From contig OZ253939.1 in NCBI GenBank assembly GCA_965267245.1, positions 1,674,001 through 1,738,000 of the forward strand: 64,000 nt of DNA, in the 5' to 3' direction. Under the pieces are notes generated by a model that had not been told where the DNA came from, searched no databases, and saw only the letters and a list, made by a program, of their open reading frames with translations. The DNA comes from JANSWY01 sp965267245. Lineage in GTDB: Bacteria > Bacteroidota > Bacteroidia > Cytophagales > Cyclobacteriaceae. Below are positions 61,326-64,000 of this stretch, piece by piece. Position 1 is the first letter of the stretch; each line of letters begins with the position of its first letter. The translations under genes and the position numbers were made by a program.

Positions 61326-64000
61326 TTATGTCAGTAACTCCTCCGCTCTTCTTCCATACCTCTTGGAAAATTGACGGTTGAAATTGGTACTATTTGACAT
61401 TCCAATCTTTGTTGCTACCTGTTTGACAGACCTCACCTTTCTGGCTACCAATAAGTCATATGCATATTGAAACTTCAGGTCCTTTACGTACTCCTGTGGT
61501 GTTTTACCTGTAATTTTCTTGACCAGCCTGTATAAACTTCTTTCGGTTGTATTCAATTGATTGGCTAATGTCAATGCTGTCAGATTTGAGCTTTCTATAG
61601 ATTTAATGATTATCTGATTGAGTTTTTGTAATTGTGTTTCTTCATAGGACTCATACTCCTTCACAGCCTGGGTTATTTCTACATACCCGGCAGATTTATT
61701 TTGATTGACAACATTTTCCACTTTTAAGATCAGCTCGTCTTTGTCAAATGGTTTTATCAAAACATCTTTAATACCCAATTCCAGCAACTTGTGTTTGTCC
61801 GTTCGTTCATCGTTCGCAGAAACCACAATCATAGGTATTCCTGCAAGTTTTTGATGCTGTTGAATTCTCTTAATAAATTCAAACCCATCCATTACAGGCA
61901 TCATCATATCAGTGATGATCATGTCGACTTTTTTCTTTTCAAGCACTTTAAGGGCCTGGACTCCATGTGCTGCTTCAAATACCTCTAATTTTTGATTCAG
62001 CAGTTCAACCATATACTGACGCACTTCCTTATTGTCCTCAACTACTAATAATGAACCAACTTTTTCTTTATCACCAGGGACAACCTCACCTGGCTTTTCC
62101 TGTAGAATTTCAATTTCATCACGGATTTCCTGCTCTTTCGAAACCATAAAAGCTGTGGGAAACACCTCTTCGGTTGACTCTCTGGAAGTATCCTTTGGTA
62201 ATTCAATAGTAAATGCTGTTCCTTTTGAAGGGGCACTATTTACCCAAATTTTACCTTCATGAAGCTCTACAATTTCTCTTGCCACATTTAACCCAATTCC
62301 CATCCCCTCTCGAGCTTTAAGGTTATCCGTGTCCTGAAAATTTCTATCAAACACTTTTGTCAGGTATTTGCCAGAAATTCCCATTCCATTGTCGATGACT
62401 TTGATTTGTATAGCCGCTTCATGATCCACAACTTCAAGTACAATTTTATCTCCTTTATAAGTGAACTTCAGAGCATTGGATATCAGGTTATACATGACCC
62501 TATCAAATTTCTCCTGATCGATCGAGACCTTTAGAAACTGGCTATTTTCCGGCAACACTGTTTGAATTGAAATACCCTTCATTTCAGCAGCGGACTGAAA
62601 CAGACTTGCAGTGATTTTTATATAACGGGTTATTTCAATGGGTTTAGGTTCTAGACGGAGTTTACCTTCTTCCATCGCCACCAATTCAGATATATCATCA
62701 GTCATGGAGACCAATTTTTGAGAAGCCTTTTCGATTACCTCAAGATAACGCTCAGTAGCCGTAGAGTAGAAGCTGTCTTTATCTTCCTTGAGTTGTTTTA
62801 TGCGACCCGATAGAAGTGTAATTGGAGTGCGTAAATCATGTGTCACATTGGCAAAGAATCTGGATTTAAAATTGTCGAGTTCTTCAAGTTTAGTTGCTTT
62901 GGCGGCTAATTCCTCATTGGCGAGCCTCAGTTCATTGGTTTTTTCACCTACCTGTCTTTCCAGAAACTCCTTTCGTCTCTCAAGCATCCTCACCCTCTTC
63001 TTAAAATAAAGGTAGGCCAACCCACCAGCTATTAACAAATATGTCAATATCATGTACCATTGGGCATACCAGGGTTTAGCAATCATAAAACTTATACTGG
63101 ATATCTTACTAGATTCCCCATTGAGTGTAAACGCCCTCACTTGAAAAGTGTAGTATCCGGGAGGCAAACTGCTATAATTCACAGAGTTTCTATCGGACCA
63201 TTCGGACCACTTGTCATTGATACCTAATAACCTATATTGATAGTGGACCCTATCTGAATATTGACTTAATGTGGCATAATTTAATCTGATATCACCAGGA
63301 TCGTTTCCATATGTTATCAATTTACTCTCACGGGGATTATAGACTTTACTATTCTCCACATTAACACTTCTGATGTAGACTTTGTCAGTACCAAAAAACA
63401 TATCATCTCCTAATTTCGATCTCAGTTTTATCCCTGAAACACCTCCAATCATGAGATAGTCCCTCGATTCCTGAATAACATCTGGCCTAAATTCGGTAAA
63501 CACTCCATCTCCTACCGTCACCAGGGTGCTATCATTGCCTCTCCACCTTATGTTATCACAATAATAATTTCGAAGCTTATCCTGATAACAGACGTAACAT
63601 GTGTTTTGAGAAATTGACTGAACAAGATTCAACTTTTCAGGTGTAAAGGAGAAATTGATTGGAATATTGGCAACAGTAAGTTCATTATTCCTCAGCATCA
63701 AATTTTGAGTCCCGGAAACTACCAAAACTACCTCTCCGAACTTTAAGACCTGTCCATCATTGGGTATTTCCCATGAATTTACGATGGATGCCTTCCTGTC
63801 ATCAATATCTACCTTTACTTCATATAACCTGGCATCAATTGTCTTGATCAAAAAAGTTGTTTCATCTATTGGAATTACCTGTTTTACCGCTCTATCAATT
63901 TCTTCAATGGCAACCTTATGAAACGATTCACCTTTAAAGAATATATCAGCCCCAAAATAAAAACCAGCTGAAATTATATAGTCCGGGTGTAACGAGGCGA
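61326..64000 (-). CDS. hybrid two-component regulator (propeller/Y_Y_Y sensor, kinase, receiver, AraC HTH), N-terminus outside
   Basis: Open from the window edge to the TAA at 61326, giving at least ~890 residues, so the gene is cut at its start. The visible order is: part of a beta-propeller sensor, a Y_Y_Y-like domain (VHYQYRLLGINDKWSEWSDR), a transmembrane helix (WYMILTYLLIAGGLAYLYF), DHp with FFANVTHDLRTPITLL, ATPase (DNGMGISGKYL), receiver (VVEDNKEVRQYMVELL and MIITDMMMPVMDGFEFI with the phospho-Asp) and a C-terminal AraC HTH (KITGKTPQEYVKDLKFQYAY). This one-protein two-component layout senses a periplasmic ligand, often a glycan, and regulates nearby genes; the ligand cannot be told here. 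Confidence 0.92.
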   Translation of the reverse strand, partial: ASLHPDYIISAGFYFGADIFFKGESFHKVAIEEIDRAVKQVIPIDETTFLIKTIDARLYEVKVDIDDRKASIVNSWEIPNDGQVLKFGEVVLVVSGTQNLMLRNNELTVANIPINFSFTPEKLNLVQSISQNTCYVCYQDKLRNYYCDNIRWRGNDSTLVTVGDGVFTEFRPDVIQESRDYLMIGGVSGIKLRSKLGDDMFFGTDKVYIRSVNVENSKVYNPRESKLITYGNDPGDIRLNYATLSQYSDRVHYQYRLLGINDKWSEWSDRNSVNYSSLPPGYYTFQVRAFTLNGESSKISSISFMIAKPWYAQWYMILTYLLIAGGLAYLYFKKRVRMLERRKEFLERQVGEKTNELRLANEELAAKATKLEELDNFKSRFFANVTHDLRTPITLLSGRIKQLKEDKDSFYSTATERYLEVIEKASQKLVSMTDDISELVAMEEGKLRLEPKPIEITRYIKITASLFQSAAEMKGISIQTVLPENSQFLKVSIDQEKFDRVMYNLISNALKFTYKGDKIVLEVVDHEAAIQIKVIDNGMGISGKYLTKVFDRNFQDTDNLKAREGMGIGLNVAREIVELHEGKIWVNSAPSKGTAFTIELPKDTSRESTEEVFPTAFMVSKEQEIRDEIEILQEKPGEVVPGDKEKVGSLLVVEDNKEVRQYMVELLNQKLEVFEAAHGVQALKVLEKKKVDMIITDMMMPVMDGFEFIKRIQQHQKLAGIPMIVVSANDERTDKHKLLELGIKDVLIKPFDKDELILKVENVVNQNKSAGYVEITQAVKEYESYEETQLQKLNQIIIKSIESSNLTALTLANQLNTTERSLYRLVKKITGKTPQEYVKDLKFQYAYDLLVARKVRSVKQVATKIGMSNSTNFNRQFSKRYGRRAEELLT

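Noticed and set aside
1..64000. tRNA, rRNA, CRISPR array, transposase or integrase genes
   Set aside because: None found by reading; regular repeat-spacer arrays are absent and no reading frame has recombinase motifs.

Overview
This window is a chromosomal segment of a Bacteroidota bacterium, most likely Cytophagales-like. The evidence is AT-rich DNA, an Xaa-Pro-Asn-Pro type IX secretion tail on a large amylase, many lipoproteins and DUF families restricted to this phylum (DUF4252, DUF5683, DUF6048-like, FISUMP), hybrid one-component/two-component regulators, and the run parA-parB-DUF5683-dapB-lepB.

Layout. 1-9192: tryptophan/lysine catabolism (a partial tryptophan 2,3-dioxygenase divergent from a glutaryl-CoA-type dehydrogenase), an MltA-type lytic transglycosylase, an esterase, a two-gene ABC transporter, and an ECF sigma / anti-sigma-like / DUF4252 / DUF4252 operon. 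9193-16172 and 23762-28029: two accessory islands with lipoproteins, small membrane proteins, an HTH regulator, CPBP proteases, a HEPN-type nuclease pair, pseudogenes and structured intergenic DNA. 16173-23761: DoxX-like membrane protein, AraC regulator, alpha/beta hydrolase and a 1521-residue secreted alpha-amylase. 28149-34201: surface and envelope proteins, a DUF885 peptidase and a second ECF sigma operon. 34264-43711: mostly core genes (pyrG, yidC, parA, parB, dapB, lepB). 43722-48214: a porin / response regulator / cNMP-binding histidine kinase / SLC13 transporter operon. 48357-64000: ung, apaG, methyltransferases, rpsF-rpsR-rplI, a GSCFA protein, a DUF255 thioredoxin protein, priA, a three-gene envelope set and the C-terminal part of a hybrid histidine kinase.

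Main discovery candidate. In the two accessory islands five gene units (9796-10329, 10571-11176, 15004-15957, 24307-25777, 25949-27160) are each bounded on the left by a GTTAY core (GTTAC or GTTAT) and on the right, at or just after the stop codon, by its reverse complement extended over 9 to 13 bases. Two of the right-hand elements close into long imperfect hairpins with an unpaired extra base and the same 4-nt/5-nt spacing. This is the architecture of integron gene cassettes and attC sites, but with a GTTAY rather than a GTTRRRY core and with no integrase in the window. Both islands start with copies of the same ~380-bp leader, and the two copies diverge exactly at GTTAC. One cassette carries a HEPN (RxxxxH) protein with an unrecognised partner, a plausible toxin-antitoxin or defence pair.

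The rest is ordinary for the phylum, with several families of short palindromic or AAATTCGAAATT-like intergenic repeats. I saw no tRNA, rRNA, CRISPR array, transposase or integrase gene.
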